This document shows, one piece after another, positions 15,716-24,920 of a stretch of DNA of 29,388 nucleotides. Under the pieces are notes generated by a model. It searched no databases and was not told the DNA's origin. It saw only the letters and a list, made by a program, of their open reading frames with translations. The DNA lies in contig JAOIYV010000010.1 in NCBI GenBank assembly GCA_028226735.1, positions 1-29,388 on the forward strand. The letters are read 5' to 3'. Source of the DNA: Candidatus Pelagibacter sp. GTDB lineage: Bacteria; Pseudomonadota; Alphaproteobacteria; Pelagibacterales; Pelagibacteraceae. Every line of letters begins with the position of its first letter. Position 1 is the stretch's first letter. The position numbers were made by a program, and so were the translations under genes.

Positions 15716-16834
15716 ATCCTCAACCTTGTAAAAATTAAGAATATGATTAATTTTATTATTCTTTATCTCAAAAATTCCAACTTTTCCTTTAAATAAAGTT
15801 TGCTTTGCAAAAATTTTATCATCAATTACTAGTTTGTTTTGAAGTATCAAGTAATAAATAAGTCCTACTAAATCAAAACTTAAAAAAGAAAGTTGATTTG
15901 GGCGTTGTTCAAATTTGTTAAAATATTCCAATGAAAAATTTTCGTAATTTTTTTTATTTATTGATGGGAAATAAAGTGGTTGTGAACTCGTTTCATTTAA
16001 AAGAGACTCATCAAACCATTGATTAAGTGTTATAAAATATTTTTTTTTTGGTGAAATATCAGTGTATAATAATGAAGTTGTGACACTTTTAAGACTCTCA
16101 TCGAAGTCTGCAATTATTAAAGAGTCAAATTTAACATTTCCTAGCGTATCACGCCTTTTTAGTTTTTCAATCAAGTTTTTTTTGTTATTCTCATTTGATT
16201 TTTCCAACCGGGTTATTTCATCTTCGAGGTTTTGCTTTCTTACTCTATAGTTAGTAATTTTTTCTATCTGATTTGTAAGTTTTGTTGGGTCTATATTGTA
16301 CGTATGTTTTTTAATTAATTTTATTTTTGAAACAGAAATTGCTTTTTCAATTTCATTTTTATATTCAGCATCAGGTATTAAAAAAATAGTTTTTTTTATT
16401 TCTTTTAATTTAATAAATTTTTTTATCGCCTCTAGTTGTGAAGTAGCATTAATACCAGCATTAATTATATTTTTTGAACTATTATTACTCTTATTAGTCA
16501 AAGACAAAAATGTTACTTCTTTTAATTCATTAAGATATTCTAAGCTATTATTGAAAACTGGACCGATTATAATCTTTACACCTAGCTCTGATAATTCTTT
16601 TGCCGACCTTAATGCAATGTTTGGATCTGAACCGCTATCCTTAGGAATGATCTCAATTGATGTGTTATTGATTTTATTAATAGCAAGTTTAGTAGACTTT
16701 ATTATAGATTGACCAATCTCAGCATTCTTACCTGTTAAAGGAATCAATAACCCAATTTTAATTTTTTCGTTTGCATGAACATTTTTTAAAGATATTAAAA
16801 AAATCAGTACTATGAGTAATATAATTTTATTCAT
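15692..16834 (-). CDS. LpoA-like periplasmic binding-fold protein (penicillin-binding protein activator type)
   Basis: A 380-residue secreted protein. A signal peptide (MNKIILLIVLIFLISLKNVHA, then NEKIKIG) precedes a type I periplasmic binding fold: IKIGLLIPLTGKNAEIGQSI, LGVKIIIGPVFNNS, and a second lobe with FDSLIIADFDES and RPNQLSFLSFDLVGLIYYL. Residues about 195-235 form a charged helical insertion. I prefer an LpoA-like role (activating peptidoglycan synthase from the periplasm) over an amino-acid transporter subunit because no ABC permease or ATPase genes are nearby. The divergent rsmI and following BON lipoprotein match the yraL-yraM-yraP cluster of E. coli, where yraM is lpoA. A lipobox is not evident. 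Confidence 0.72.
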   Translation of the reverse strand: MNKIILLIVLIFLISLKNVHANEKIKIGLLIPLTGKNAEIGQSIIKSTKLAINKINNTSIEIIPKDSGSDPNIALRSAKELSELGVKIIIGPVFNNSLEYLNELKEVTFLSLTNKSNNSSKNIINAGINATSQLEAIKKFIKLKEIKKTIFLIPDAEYKNEIEKAISVSKIKLIKKHTYNIDPTKLTNQIEKITNYRVRKQNLEDEITRLEKSNENNKKNLIEKLKRRDTLGNVKFDSLIIADFDESLKSVTTSLLYTDISPKKKYFITLNQWFDESLLNETSSQPLYFPSINKKNYENFSLEYFNKFEQRPNQLSFLSFDLVGLIYYLILQNKLVIDDKIFAKQTLFKGKVGIFEIKNNKINHILNFYKVEDKAFKKIF

Positions 16835-16866
16835 TTTAGTGTTATTATTATAACGATTATAATTTA

Positions 16867-17730
16867 ATGATTCTAGATATTGAAAGTAAAAATAATAAGG
16901 TTAAAAATGGATTGTATATTGTATCTACTCCTATAGGAAATTTAGCCGATATTACTCTAAGAGCAATAGATATACTCAAAAAATCAGACTATATCTTATG
17001 TGAAGATACAAGAGTTTCAAAAAATTTATTAGTTAAATTTGATATTAATTCTAAGCTTATCTCAAATCATAAGTTTAATGAGAAAAAAAATTTATTAAAA
17101 GTAATTGAAATATTAAAATCTAATCAAGTTGTCTCACTTATCTCCGACGCTGGAACACCATTAATTTCTGATCCAGGAGCAATACTTGTACGTGAATGTT
17201 TAGTTAACGAAATTAATGTTTTCCCAATACCTGGCGCATCTGCTGTTTCAACAGCAGTTTCTATTAGTGGTTTTGATGAAAAATATTTTTTTTACGGTTT
17301 TTTTCCAGAAAAAAATATCAAGTTAAAAGAAGATTTTGAAAAACTATCTAATCTAGGTTGCTCTATTGTATTTTTTATTCCTCCACGAAAATTTAATAAG
17401 TCTTTAAATGATATTAAAAAATTCTTTTCAGGAAGAAAAATTCTAATTTGTAGAGAAATGACCAAGTTTTTTGAAGAATATATTAGATCTGATATAGACA
17501 AACTTGAGCATTTTAAAGTTAATCCGAAGGGAGAATTGACTATAGTTATATCTGAAAAATTAAAAGAAAAAAATTCGTCGATAACTTTAAATGAATCTGA
17601 TAAAAAAATTATTCAAAAAATGATTAAAAAATTAAGTATAAAAGATATTACAGATTTAATTAGCCAGAATAGCAATGTGCCTAAAAAAAAAATTTACAAT
17701 TATTGTTTAAAATTAAAAAATGAAAAATAA
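16867..17730 (+). CDS. rsmI: 16S rRNA (cytidine(1402)-2'-O)-methyltransferase
   Basis: SAM-dependent enzyme that methylates the ribose of C1402 in the decoding centre of 16S rRNA. The 287 residues are normal for the family. Signatures include LYIVSTPIGNLADITLRAIDIL at the start, ILCEDTRVSKNLL, SLISDAGTPLISDPG, FPIPGASAVSTAVSISGF, and a lysine-rich C-terminal helical domain ending with SNVPKKKIYNYCLKLK. It diverges from the LpoA-like gene across 32 bases. The DolP-like gene starts 11 bases before its stop. A YraN-type gene, often next to rsmI, is missing. Confidence 0.97.
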   Translation: MILDIESKNNKVKNGLYIVSTPIGNLADITLRAIDILKKSDYILCEDTRVSKNLLVKFDINSKLISNHKFNEKKNLLKVIEILKSNQVVSLISDAGTPLISDPGAILVRECLVNEINVFPIPGASAVSTAVSISGFDEKYFFYGFFPEKNIKLKEDFEKLSNLGCSIVFFIPPRKFNKSLNDIKKFFSGRKILICREMTKFFEEYIRSDIDKLEHFKVNPKGELTIVISEKLKEKNSSITLNESDKKIIQKMIKKLSIKDITDLISQNSNVPKKKIYNYCLKLKNEK

Positions 17731-18313
17731 AATTATTTTAACAAGTTTAATATTTTTAATTTTAACTGGATGTATAGGTGTATCTTCCACAGGTGTTTTT
17801 GGAACAGGTGTTAGTGTTGCTCTAGATCCTAGATCTATTGGAACGCAAATAGACGACTCTGTGATGCAGAAAAATATAGTAGGAAGATTATTGTTAAGAG
17901 ACAAAAACTATTTGTTATCTATAAAGGCGAAAGTTCTAGATGGTAAAATTTTTTTAACAGGAAAAGTTGACAATCCTGAAGAAAAACTTCATATCACTAA
18001 ACTAGCCTGGGAAACGAAGGGAGCCCGATCTGTAAAAAATGATATTAAAATTAAGGAGGAATTTAACTTTAAACAATCAGCTAAAGATTTATTAATAACC
18101 TCACAACTAAGAACGGCCTTAATATTTAATAAAAAAATAAAAGCATCAAATTATCAAATAGATACATACAAAAAAAAAATATTTATTTATGGAATCTCGC
18201 TAACAGGTGAGGAGAGAAAAGAAGTTATAAATGAGGCAAAAGAGATACTTGATGTTGAAGATGTTGTAGCAAGTATTTTTTTGGTTGATGATTTAAGAAT
18301 TCAAAAAAATTAA
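17720..18313 (+). CDS. BON-domain lipoprotein, DolP (YraP)-like
   Basis: Envelope lipoprotein of 197 residues. The leader MKNKIILTSLIFLILTGCIG has a lipobox LTGC (Cys at residue 18). Two BON repeats follow: one around IVGRLLLRDKNYLLSIKAKVLDGKIFLTGKVDNPEE, the second around LRTALIFNKKIKASNYQIDTYKKKIFIYGISL. Length and architecture match DolP of E. coli (191 residues), which binds anionic phospholipid at division sites and supports BAM function and outer-membrane integrity. It overlaps rsmI by 11 bases, with the LpoA-like gene on the other side of rsmI, as in the yra cluster. Its stop shares TTAA with that of the malic enzyme gene. Confidence 0.85.
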   Translation: MKNKIILTSLIFLILTGCIGVSSTGVFGTGVSVALDPRSIGTQIDDSVMQKNIVGRLLLRDKNYLLSIKAKVLDGKIFLTGKVDNPEEKLHITKLAWETKGARSVKNDIKIKEEFNFKQSAKDLLITSQLRTALIFNKKIKASNYQIDTYKKKIFIYGISLTGEERKEVINEAKEILDVEDVVASIFLVDDLRIQKN

Positions 18314-20598
18314 TTTTTTTTATTATAGTTAATTACCCCAGCTGAATATGCTGCAACTGAAGCTAAATTCAAAATATCAGAAGTTGACGATCTTAAGGGA
18401 GCAATCTCAATTGGTTGAGCCAAGCCAACTAACAAGGGGCCAATAACTTTTGCACCACCCATCTCTCTCATCATTTTATATGATATCGCAGCACTATGTT
18501 GACCCGGCATTATTAAAATATTTGCATTACCAACTATGTTAGAAAAAGGATAAAGTTCTTTATATTGAGCATTAAGAGCAACATCAGGCTGCATATCTCC
18601 ATCAAACTCAAAGTCCACATTTTTTTCTTTTAAAATATCTACTGCATTCTTTATGTGCTTTGTTCTACTTGTAAGAGGTTGACCAAATGTAGAATGAGAC
18701 ACAAAAGCCACTTTGGGATCAAAACCAAATAATCTCACAACTCTAGAGGCTGATATTGCAATCTCTGCGAGTTGTTCAGAGCTTGGGTACTCGTGAACAC
18801 TTGTGTCACCAACAAAAACTGTCTTTCCTTTACTTACAATCATATTAAGGCCAAACATTATTTCTCCTGGCCTAGGCTCAACGACTTTTTTAATTTTTTC
18901 TAAGGAAGCTCCATATCTTCTAGTGTTTCCTGTTACAGCTCCATCTGCGTCTCCACAAGAAACCATACATGAAGCCCAAATTACCCTATCATTTCTAACC
19001 ATTCTATCACAATCTCTTTCAAGTAAACCTTGTTCCCTTTGCATTTTTTTAAATAAAAAATTCACATATTTCTCTCTTTTATTTTTATCTGTCGAATTGG
19101 TTATTTCGATATCAAAGTTTTCACTATATCCAATTTCTTTTAGTCTTTGCTTTATAGTTTCTTTTTTGGCAACTATTATTGGCGTTCCTAATCCACTGTT
19201 CTTAAAAGCAATTGCTGCCTTTAATGTATTTTCGTCTTCTCCATCAGCAAAAACAATTCTTTTTTTGTTTTTTTTAATTTGATTGTTTATACCTTGCATT
19301 ATTGTTACAGAAGGATCCAGTCTTTGCTTAAGTTGTTCTTTGTAAGTTTCAAAATCCTCTATTTTTTTTCTCGCAACACCACTATCCATAGCAGCCTTTG
19401 CAACTGCAGCTGGGATTACACTAATCAATCTTGGATCAAAAGTAGAGGGTATAATATATTCTTTACCATAATGAGGTCTCTCACCGCCCATGGCTGCGAC
19501 TACTTCATCAGGGACATCCTCTCTTGCAAGTGCAGCAATAGAGTTTGCAGCAGCTACTTTCATTTCTTCATTTATAGTTTTTGCCCTTACATCTAATGCA
19601 CCTCTAAAAATATAAGGAAAACCAATTAAATTATTTACTTGGTTTGGATAGTCAGATCTGCCAGTTGCAATAATAGCATCATCCCTTACTTCTTGAATTT
19701 CCTCTGGGGTAATTTCAGGGTCAGGATTGGCGCAAGCAAAAATTATAGGATTTTTTGCCATTTTTTTTACCATATCTTTTGACAAAGCGCCTTTGGCTGA
19801 CAATCCTAAAAAAACATCTGCACCCTCTATTGCATCTGTTAAACTTCTATTTTTTGTTTCAATAGCGTGAGAAGACTTCCATTGATTTAAATTATCTCTT
19901 CCACGATATATAACTCCTTTTCTATCTACCATAGTTATATTTTTTTGTGGCACTCCACTATTTTTAAACAAATTAGTACAAGCCATCGCAGACGCTCCAG
20001 CTCCATTTACAACTACTTTAATATTTTTTATTGATTTTTTAGATATATCAAGAGCATTAATTAATGCTGCAGTAGTGATTATAGCAGTCCCGTGCTGGTC
20101 ATCATGAAAAACTGGTATATCTAAAATTTCTTTTAATTTTTCTTCTATAATAAAACAATCTGGTGCAGCAATATCCTCCAAATTAATACCCCCAAAGCTT
20201 GGTGCAAAATTTTTTATGCTATTTATTATTTCATTTGCATCATTGCAATCGATTTCTAAATCAATAGAATCAATGTCAGCAAATCTTTTAAATAGTACAG
20301 CTTTACCTTCCATTACAGGCTTAGAAGCTAACGCTCCTAAATTTCCCATACCTAAAATTGCAGAACCATTACTGATTACAGCTACTAAATTTCCTTTTGT
20401 TGTATAATCATAAGCAGCTTCAGGATTCGCAGCAATTGCACGAACTGGTGCTGCAACTCCTGGGGAATAAGCTAAAGCTAGATCTCTTTTTGAGGTCATA
20501 GGTTTAGATGAAATAATCTCAATCTTGCCAGATTTATTGCTATTATGAAAATCTAAAGCTTCTTTATCAGTGTAATGATCAATTTTTGTTTTTTTCAT
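18310..20598 (-). CDS. maeB: NADP-dependent malic enzyme with C-terminal phosphotransacetylase-like domain
   Basis: Converts malate to pyruvate and CO2 with reduction of NAD(P). The 762 residues have the MaeB layout: an N-terminal malic domain with LALAYSPGVAAPVRAI and VFHDDQHGTAIITTAALINAL, a Rossmann domain with VVVNGAGASAMACTNLF, IFACANPDPEITPEE and IIATGRSDYPNQVNNLIGFP, and from about residue 438 a phosphotransacetylase-like domain (RIVFADGEDENTLKAAIAF to the end). In other bacteria this added domain serves regulation by acetyl-CoA rather than catalysis. The gene stands alone on its strand, convergent with the DolP-like gene and 50 bases from divergent murJ. Confidence 0.96.
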   Translation of the reverse strand: MKKTKIDHYTDKEALDFHNSNKSGKIEIISSKPMTSKRDLALAYSPGVAAPVRAIAANPEAAYDYTTKGNLVAVISNGSAILGMGNLGALASKPVMEGKAVLFKRFADIDSIDLEIDCNDANEIINSIKNFAPSFGGINLEDIAAPDCFIIEEKLKEILDIPVFHDDQHGTAIITTAALINALDISKKSIKNIKVVVNGAGASAMACTNLFKNSGVPQKNITMVDRKGVIYRGRDNLNQWKSSHAIETKNRSLTDAIEGADVFLGLSAKGALSKDMVKKMAKNPIIFACANPDPEITPEEIQEVRDDAIIATGRSDYPNQVNNLIGFPYIFRGALDVRAKTINEEMKVAAANSIAALAREDVPDEVVAAMGGERPHYGKEYIIPSTFDPRLISVIPAAVAKAAMDSGVARKKIEDFETYKEQLKQRLDPSVTIMQGINNQIKKNKKRIVFADGEDENTLKAAIAFKNSGLGTPIIVAKKETIKQRLKEIGYSENFDIEITNSTDKNKREKYVNFLFKKMQREQGLLERDCDRMVRNDRVIWASCMVSCGDADGAVTGNTRRYGASLEKIKKVVEPRPGEIMFGLNMIVSKGKTVFVGDTSVHEYPSSEQLAEIAISASRVVRLFGFDPKVAFVSHSTFGQPLTSRTKHIKNAVDILKEKNVDFEFDGDMQPDVALNAQYKELYPFSNIVGNANILIMPGQHSAAISYKMMREMGGAKVIGPLLVGLAQPIEIAPLRSSTSDILNLASVAAYSAGVINYNKKN

Positions 20599-20648
20599 AT
20601 AATGTAATTAGATATACAAATGGAGCAAATTTAAGACTAATATGATTT

Positions 20649-22178
20649 ATGAACCTAATTAAGTCAACAGGCACATTTAGTTTTTTCACTATTATAAGCA
20701 GATTGCTGGGTTATTTGAGAGATATATTGATTGCAGTATTTCTTGGATCAGGTCCATTGGCTGATGCCTTCTTCGTAGCTTTTAGAATTCCAAATACATT
20801 TCGAAGACTTTTTTCAGAAGGCACGTTTAATGCAGCATTTGTTCCAAGCTATGCATCTGAACTTTCTCAGGGAAAAGAAAAATCTGATGAATTTGCTAAC
20901 AAAGTTTTTAATTTATTAATTTTGGGCTTGTTTTTTATAGTTGTAATTATTGAAATTTTTATGCCCATTTTTGTATTTCTTATAGCACCAGGTTTTAATG
21001 GGGATAGTCAAAAAATGGATATAGTAATTAATTTAACTAGAATCACATTTCCTTTTTTATTTTTTATAAGTTTAGCATCTTTTTTTTCTGCAATATTAAA
21101 TTCGCATAATAGATTTGCAGCAGCATCTGCGGCTCCAATAATTTTAAATATTTTATTAATAGGAGTTTTGTTTAGTGCTAAAATTTTAAATGATAACCTG
21201 GTTTATTATTTATCTTATGCCGTCACAGCATCTGGAATTATACAGTTAATTTTTTTATATTTATTTGTTAAAAATTTTTATTTACCAAAATTTTCATTTA
21301 AAATTAAAATAGATGAAAAGATAAGAAAATTTTTTAAAAAATTGTTACCCAGTATATTTTCTTCAGGTGTAACTCAAATAAATATTTTAGTAGGAACTAT
21401 TATTGCTTCTTTCCAAGCAAGTGCTGTTTCTTATCTTTATTATGCAGATAGAATTTATCAGATAAATTTAGCCATTGCTGGAATAGCAATTGGAACAGTA
21501 ATACTACCTCAACTTTCTAAATATATCGAAAATAATCAAAAAGACGAAATAATATTCATACAAAATAAAGCTTTGGAACTATGTTTATTTTTAAGTATTC
21601 CAGCGGCTGTGGCACTGGGTATAGCATCTGAAGAAATCGTTTCCGCTTTATTTGGCTATGGTTCATTTGATGAAGAAGGAGTTAAAAATTCTGCAAAAGC
21701 TTTATTCTATTTTAGCCTAGGTTTGCCAGCATTTTCTTTAATAAAAGTTTTTTCAAGTTTTTTCTTTGCACATCATAATACCAAGATTCCATTCTACATT
21801 TCTCTAATATCAGTTCTGCTAAATATTTTAGTTAGTGTGTTTTATTTTAAAAGTGTTGGGTTTATAATTATTCCTATTGCAACAACAATTTCTTCTTGGT
21901 TTAATAGTGTTTTATTATTTATTTTTTTAAAAAAAAGAAATTTATTTAATTTTAACTCATTATTAATAAATAGATTTATAAAAGTTTTAATTGCCTCAAT
22001 TATAATGGGATTATTTTTTAATTATTTAATTAATTTATTTGATAGTAAATTAGCTTATGAAGAAAATTTTAAATCACTATACTTAATTGGTTCAGTGCTA
22101 TCAGCACTTATTTTTTATCTGTTAATTGCTTTTTTTATCAAAGCTTTTAAAATTAGTGATATTAAACTAAAGTATTAA
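20649..22178 (+). CDS. murJ: Lipid II flippase MurJ
   Basis: Integral inner-membrane protein of 509 residues, mostly hydrophobic helices (13-14 expected), of the MOP superfamily. It flips the peptidoglycan precursor lipid II to the periplasm. Strong family signatures are SRLLGYLRDILIAVFLGSGPLADAFFVAFRIPNTFRRLFSEGTFNAAFVPSY at residues 18-70, including the charged cavity arginines, then LPSIFSSGVTQINILVGTIIAS and SYLYYADRIYQINLAIAGIAIGTVILPQLS. It heads a plus-strand run with trpS only four bases after its stop. Confidence 0.97.
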   Translation: MNLIKSTGTFSFFTIISRLLGYLRDILIAVFLGSGPLADAFFVAFRIPNTFRRLFSEGTFNAAFVPSYASELSQGKEKSDEFANKVFNLLILGLFFIVVIIEIFMPIFVFLIAPGFNGDSQKMDIVINLTRITFPFLFFISLASFFSAILNSHNRFAAASAAPIILNILLIGVLFSAKILNDNLVYYLSYAVTASGIIQLIFLYLFVKNFYLPKFSFKIKIDEKIRKFFKKLLPSIFSSGVTQINILVGTIIASFQASAVSYLYYADRIYQINLAIAGIAIGTVILPQLSKYIENNQKDEIIFIQNKALELCLFLSIPAAVALGIASEEIVSALFGYGSFDEEGVKNSAKALFYFSLGLPAFSLIKVFSSFFFAHHNTKIPFYISLISVLLNILVSVFYFKSVGFIIIPIATTISSWFNSVLLFIFLKKRNLFNFNSLLINRFIKVLIASIIMGLFFNYLINLFDSKLAYEENFKSLYLIGSVLSALIFYLLIAFFIKAFKISDIKLKY

Positions 22179-22182
22179 ATTA

Positions 22183-23184
22183 ATGAGTAAAAAAATTTTT
22201 TCAGGAGTTCAGCCAACAGGAAATCTTCACTTAGGTAACTATTTGGGTGCAATTAAAAATTTTGTAGATTTGAACAATCAAAAAGATAATAAATGTGTTT
22301 TTTGTGTAGTAGATCTTCATGCAATTACTGTTAAACAAGACCCTAAAAAATTAAAAAAAAATATAAGAGAAACAGCAGCAACTTTTATAGCAAGCGGAAT
22401 AGATCCTTCGAATAGTATTATATTTAATCAATCAATGGTTTCTGCTCATTCTGAAGCAGCATGGATTTTAAGTTGTGTTTCAAAAATTGGTTGGCTCAAT
22501 AGGATGACACAATTTAAAGAGAAGGCAGGAAAAGACAAAGAAAAAGCAAGTATTGGCCTTTACTCATATCCTGTTTTAATGGCTGCTGATATATTATTAT
22601 ATGATGCAACACATGTACCTGTGGGTGATGATCAAAAACAACATTTAGAATTATGTAGAGATATTGCCCAAAAATTTAATAATGATTTTGATGCCCCTGA
22701 TTTTTTAAAAGTTCCAGAACCTTTAATACAAAAAGAATTTTCAAGAATAATGAGTCTAAAAGATGGAATAAAAAAAATGAGCAAATCAGATCCTTCGGAT
22801 CTAAGCAGAATTAATCTTACGGATAATAAAGATGAAATATCTAATAAGATAAAAAGGGCAAAAACAGATGCCATGTCTTTACCAGACAGTATTGAAAAAT
22901 TAAATGAAAGACCAGAAGCTAGAAATTTATTAGGAATTTATTCAAGCATTAAAAATCAAAATCTTGAAAAATCAATAAATGAATTTAATGGAAAAAATTT
23001 TTCAGAATTTAAAGTCAAATTATCAGAGACTATAATTGAAAAAATTGATCCAATTTCTAGAGAAATAAAAAAATTATTAGATGATGAAAAATATTTAGAT
23101 GGAATTTTATTAAAGGGATCTGAAAAAGCAGACGAAATTGCGTCAAAAAAAATGAAAGAAATTAGAGAATTAGTAGGTTTTTAG
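22183..23184 (+). CDS. trpS: Tryptophan--tRNA ligase
   Basis: Class I synthetase of 333 residues, the typical size for bacterial TrpRS. The HIGH-type motif is within VQPTGNLHLGNYLGAI, the KMSKS motif is KKMSKSDPSD, and the tryptophan pocket region includes VLMAADILLYDATHVPVGDDQKQHLELCRDIA. It follows murJ after four bases. The murJ-trpS-nfu order is common in alphaproteobacteria. Confidence 0.98.
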   Translation: MSKKIFSGVQPTGNLHLGNYLGAIKNFVDLNNQKDNKCVFCVVDLHAITVKQDPKKLKKNIRETAATFIASGIDPSNSIIFNQSMVSAHSEAAWILSCVSKIGWLNRMTQFKEKAGKDKEKASIGLYSYPVLMAADILLYDATHVPVGDDQKQHLELCRDIAQKFNNDFDAPDFLKVPEPLIQKEFSRIMSLKDGIKKMSKSDPSDLSRINLTDNKDEISNKIKRAKTDAMSLPDSIEKLNERPEARNLLGIYSSIKNQNLEKSINEFNGKNFSEFKVKLSETIIEKIDPISREIKKLLDDEKYLDGILLKGSEKADEIASKKMKEIRELVGF

Positions 23185-23235
23185 TAAGATTTATTAATTA
23201 GTTTAAATTTTTTAATTAATCATTATATATAAATT

Positions 23236-23778
23236 ATGTTTGTGCAAACTGAAGTAACACCAAACCCAAATTCATTAAAGTTTTTGCCTGGAAAGACTGT
23301 GTCTAATAATGGTGTTTTTGAAGTTACTAAAAAAGAACAAATTGACAATGAGTTAGTTAGAAATCTTCTGTCAATTAATGGAGTAAAAGGGGTATTTTTG
23401 GGATCAGATTTTTTATCGATAAATAAGTCTGATAATGTAGATTGGGAAGATGTAAAGCATATAGTTATATCACTAATTAATGACTTTTATTCGACGGGAA
23501 AAGAATTTGTAATTGAAAATGGACTATTGGATAAAAAAGAAACTGATCTTATAGAAATTGAAAAAAAAATTATAAAAATTTTAGACACAAAAATTAGACC
23601 TGCAGTTGCAAAAGATGGTGGTGATATAAAATTTAAAGAATTTAAAAATGGTATAGTAAAAGTAGAACTTCAAGGGAGTTGTTCCGGATGTCCAAGTTCA
23701 ACAATGACACTTAAGCAAGGCGTGCAGAATCTTTTATGTCATTATTTGCCTGAGGTAAAAGAAGTCGTTGCTGTATAA
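23236..23778 (+). CDS. NfuA/NifU-type iron-sulfur cluster carrier protein
   Basis: Two-domain Fe-S carrier of 180 residues. Residues 1-90 form the Nfu N-terminal domain (MFVQTEVTPNPNSLKFLPGK). Residues from about 105 form the NifU C-terminal domain with KDGGDIKFKEF and the CxxC cluster ligands in GSCSGCPSSTMTLKQGVQNLL. It hands clusters to target enzymes, plausibly including MiaB and Nth in this window, though that pairing is inference. The next gene starts after two bases. Confidence 0.95.
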   Translation: MFVQTEVTPNPNSLKFLPGKTVSNNGVFEVTKKEQIDNELVRNLLSINGVKGVFLGSDFLSINKSDNVDWEDVKHIVISLINDFYSTGKEFVIENGLLDKKETDLIEIEKKIIKILDTKIRPAVAKDGGDIKFKEFKNGIVKVELQGSCSGCPSSTMTLKQGVQNLLCHYLPEVKEVVAV

Positions 23779-23780
23779 TT

Positions 23781-24920
23781 ATGAAAAAAAACATAAATTT
23801 TATTATTAGAACAAAAAACTTTTTTATTTTTAAACTTAATAAATTTATAAAAAAAAAATCATTTTTAATAAAAAAAGAAATTAGTTACTCAGAAAAAAAT
23901 AACCTAGGAAGTCTTCCTAGAACTTTATTATCTGGTTTGATACTTATTTCTATTTTTTTTGTTTCACCAATTTTTATTGAATTCACTAAAGAAAGAATGC
24001 TCGCTTTTAAAGATTTTGAAAATAAGTCAAAAAATAATTTTAAAAAAACACTAGAAGGTCAGTCAAGCCCAGTGGATAGTGAGTTAAATAAAACATTTGT
24101 TTTCGATGATATAATAGAATTTGATAATACCCCAGTCGATAGTGTGAGATTAAGTGCTTCGACTATTGAACAATTGTTTAAAGATACGAATTATAGTTTA
24201 AGTAAAGTTAGAAAAGAAAAATTAGTTAAACCTGTATCTTTAACATTGTTACCTCATGAAATAAAAATGATAGAGAATACAAAAAAAAGAAAAGACCTAT
24301 TTATCCAAATAATTTTACCACTAATAATTAAAGAAAATAATAATATTAAATTAGATAGGAAAAAACTTTTTAGTATTCTTAATAAAAGTAAAAATACTAA
24401 AGCAGAAAAAAGTTGGTTAGATTCAAAATTTAAGCAATATGGTGTAACAAATAAAGATGTGTCTACATTAAAAATTAGAATGGATGAGATACCAGTTTCA
24501 ATGGCCATAGCACAGGCCGCAAAGGAAACGGGCTGGGGAACATCTAGATTTGCACAAGAAGGAAATGCATTATTTGGACAATGGACCTGGTCAGGTGAAG
24601 GAATTAAACCGACTGGTGCGGATGATGATAGTACTCACAAAGTAATGAAGTTTAAGGTTTTACAAGCTTCAGTAAAAGCTTATCAAAGAAACTTAAATAC
24701 GCACTCGTCCTATAAAGAATTTAGAAGTGCTAGAGCAGAATTAAGAGATGAAAAGAAAAAACTTGATAGCCTAATATTATCTAAACATTTAGATAAATAT
24801 GCAGAAACTGGCAAGGAGTATGTTAGAATTTTACAACAAATCATTAAACAAAATAAATTAACAGATTTTGATGATGCAAAATTACTTCCATCTAGTATCG
24901 AATTAGAAAGTTTAATTTAA
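23781..24920 (+). CDS. Bax-type N-acetylglucosaminidase-domain protein
   Basis: A 379-residue membrane-anchored protein. The basic N-terminus (about 45 residues) is followed by one hydrophobic segment (LLSGLILISIFFVSPIFI), then a low-complexity linker. From about residue 170 comes a glucosaminidase domain with VSMAIAQAAKETGWGTSRFAQEGNALFGQW, in which the Glu of AKETGWG is the expected catalytic acid. The later VLQASVKAYQRNLNTHSSYKEFR is also typical of Bax proteins. It probably cuts or remodels peptidoglycan from the periplasmic face. Its stop shares TTAA with the stop of the convergent polysaccharide deacetylase, another possible cell-wall enzyme. Confidence 0.85.
   Translation: MKKNINFIIRTKNFFIFKLNKFIKKKSFLIKKEISYSEKNNLGSLPRTLLSGLILISIFFVSPIFIEFTKERMLAFKDFENKSKNNFKKTLEGQSSPVDSELNKTFVFDDIIEFDNTPVDSVRLSASTIEQLFKDTNYSLSKVRKEKLVKPVSLTLLPHEIKMIENTKKRKDLFIQIILPLIIKENNNIKLDRKKLFSILNKSKNTKAEKSWLDSKFKQYGVTNKDVSTLKIRMDEIPVSMAIAQAAKETGWGTSRFAQEGNALFGQWTWSGEGIKPTGADDDSTHKVMKFKVLQASVKAYQRNLNTHSSYKEFRSARAELRDEKKKLDSLILSKHLDKYAETGKEYVRILQQIIKQNKLTDFDDAKLLPSSIELESLI

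Noticed and set aside
16296..16712. Plus-strand open frame of 138 codons with hydrophobic translation inside the LpoA-like gene
   Set aside because: The hydrophobic look comes from Lys/Asn/Glu codons read antisense as Phe/Leu/Ile; no start signal or family motif.
15692..16834. Amino-acid ABC transporter substrate-binding protein
   Set aside because: The fold fits, but there are no transporter genes nearby, and the rsmI/DolP-like context favours an LpoA-like role. Kept as an alternative only.
18803..19282. Plus-strand open frame of 159 codons inside maeB
   Set aside because: It lies fully antisense to a strongly conserved domain, has no recognisable motif, and its composition is a mirror of maeB codons.
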